Source: Diogma glabrata (Eukaryota > Arthropoda > Insecta > Diptera > Cylindrotomidae). Taken from it: 64,000 bases of DNA. The stretch covers positions 43,986,825 through 44,050,824 of the forward strand of contig OY856187.1 in NCBI GenBank assembly GCA_963693315.1. Direction: 5' to 3'. A program made the translations under genes and the position numbers. Below, piece after piece: positions 63,048 through 64,000 of the stretch. The number at the start of each line of letters is the position of its first letter. Position 1 is the first letter of the stretch. The notes below the pieces were generated by a model. That model saw only the letters and a program-made list of their open reading frames with translations, was not told the origin of the DNA and made no database searches.

Positions 63048-63061
63048 TATAATTGTTTTTA
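63048..63061. repeat. Right target-site duplication of Penelope element 3
   Basis: TATAATTGTTTTTA, direct repeat of 60417-60430. Confidence 0.8.
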
Positions 63062-63254
63062 ATAATGGATTTATAAATTTTTTTTGGTAATAACAGCTGT
63101 CTAAATTTTTTATAGCAAAATTTTCTGAACAAATATTAACAAACATGTGTTTTTAGAAAACGTTTGGTTGGTGGAGAAAGATTGTTAGCAAACATTAGTA
63201 AACGTTTGTTGTTTGTGTTCGTGCAGTTGAGACTAGCTTAAACATACGGCGGAC

Positions 63255-63420
63255 ATGTGTGTTCATATATGTTCTAACGTTTTACCACATATGTACGGTA
63301 TGGTGCACATGATGTGCATGACATGTATTACGCACAATTTTTTGCACGGAGATTTTGTAACATGTACAATTAATGCCCATTTCAGTCATTTTGTTCAAAA
63401 TTGTTTTACGAGTATATTCA
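63255..63420 (-). repeat. Dispersed repeat family B, copy 3 (inverted)
   Basis: The reverse complement matches 22040-22170: 'gttacaaaatctccgtgca', 'aatacatgtcatgcac', 'gtgcaccata'. A plus-strand open frame across it (63255-63524) is unrelated to any protein I know. Confidence 0.65.
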
Positions 63421-63909
63421 GGTCGAGCAAGCCAGGTTATATTGTATCACAAAAATTTGTGCTTGGTACTAATATACTATTGACATACGACAAACCACTG
63501 GTACTAGCAGCGACATGTTGCTAACCACAATGTGATACTTAAGGCGTTAATTTTTGTTTGCATTTTTGCAGTGAGCATTACAAAATAATACAAATAAATT
63601 TTATCCCTCTCATACCAAAATTCTGCAGAAAACGTTACTAAATAAGACGAAGATATAAAAAATAACATTTTGTTTGCACGAGCTGTATATAAAGTTCAAT
63701 TCCACTCATTTGCTCCCTAGGGAGTAAAATATAACAAAGCATGTCAACAATGATAGTTTTCATAGAAACAAATTTGTATAAAACCGCCTACTAAGATGAA
63801 CATTAAGAATTATCTTCTTATCTTCTTCAAATAATTAGATTTAGTTTATTTTTATTTTTTACACTATTCAGTCTTTAAATTTAATTTTTATTTTTAAATT
63901 AATAAAAAA
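63421..63909. other. AT-rich non-coding stretch
   Basis: Nothing recognised. Confidence 0.5.
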
Positions 63910-63910
63910 A

Positions 63911-63942
63911 CACAATATTTCGGCACATTGCCATTCTCAAGT
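63911..63942 (-). ncRNA. Penelope terminal motif at the window edge
   Basis: On the minus strand CTTGAGAATGGCA, a short loop, GTGCCGAAATATTGTG. Same layout as the ends of the other Penelope-like elements in the window. The orientation predicts a minus-strand Penelope coding frame beyond the right edge. Confidence 0.4.
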
Positions 63943-64000
63943 TAAAGAAAAAAGAAAGAAAAAATCAGTGTTGCAAAACGAAAAAAAAAATCGTAACGTT

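Noticed and set aside
63255..63524. 89-codon frame with Cys/Met/His-rich start
   Set aside because: It translates repeat family B (GTGCA words) and has no homologue I know. The related copy at 21874-22227 behaves the same way.

Overview
The window looks like a repeat-dominated stretch of an AT-rich arthropod, probably insect, nuclear genome. Reasons: very high A+T outside a few islands; no operons or ribosome-binding sites; three long (AT)n arrays; eukaryotic transposon families (Penelope-like, Merlin, mariner, non-LTR retrotransposons with RNase H); a 63-bp spliceosomal intron at 17132-17194; and a fragment resembling nurim, a metazoan nuclear-envelope protein. No complete host gene could be confirmed. 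Nearly all recognisable coding sequence belongs to mobile elements.

Layout. 0.5-1.7 kb: a dispersed repeat that recurs at 59.4-60.1 kb. 2.1-2.75 kb: mariner transposase relic. 5.29-6.65 kb: palindrome built from the C-terminal half of an arthropod element-associated protein (called the SHGK family here, after a conserved motif). 8.2-9.0 kb: a broken coding exon followed by a TG-rich repeat. 9.8 and 13.9 kb: short perfect-hairpin elements. 10.29-12.47 kb: degraded Merlin transposon with ~190-bp terminal inverted repeats and a second, unexplained reading frame. 14.6-15.3 kb: GTGCA-rich repeat ending in an (AT)86 array. 15.49-18.30 kb: element with ~600-bp terminal inverted repeats carrying the spliced N-terminal half of the SHGK protein. 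19.1-20.4 kb: non-coding foldback element. 22.0-22.8 kb: second GTGCA repeat.

22.92-27.65 kb is a very young Penelope-like insertion made of two nearly identical, divergently oriented copies around a 481-bp core, with an 11-bp target duplication. A 5'-truncated LINE tail follows (27.65-28.42 kb). 28.6-39.7 kb is mostly featureless AT-rich DNA, perhaps host intergenic or intronic, with weak promoter candidates at 29.6 and 31.6 kb. 39.8-42.9 kb holds a ~45-bp minisatellite, the nurim-like fragment, the same TG-rich repeat as at 8.7 kb, a ~60-bp tandem repeat and a second LINE tail. 43.05-44.08 kb is a foldback abutting the longest (AT)n array. 45.0-47.2 kb holds tandem repeats, a solo Penelope-type end and another foldback. 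50.6-52.1 kb is a decayed RNase H-bearing LINE. 56.16-56.69 kb resembles a solo LTR with heat-shock elements. 60.43-63.05 kb is a third Penelope-like element with an intact frame, inverted terminal repeats and a 14-bp target duplication. The last 100 bases carry the 3' signature of a further one.

How the parts relate: the Penelope proteins combine a reverse transcriptase with a GIY-YIG endonuclease and would mobilise their own RNAs. Their ends share a CUGANGA/GAAA-type motif resembling a hammerhead ribozyme core. The other transposase genes are broken and probably immobile without helpers.
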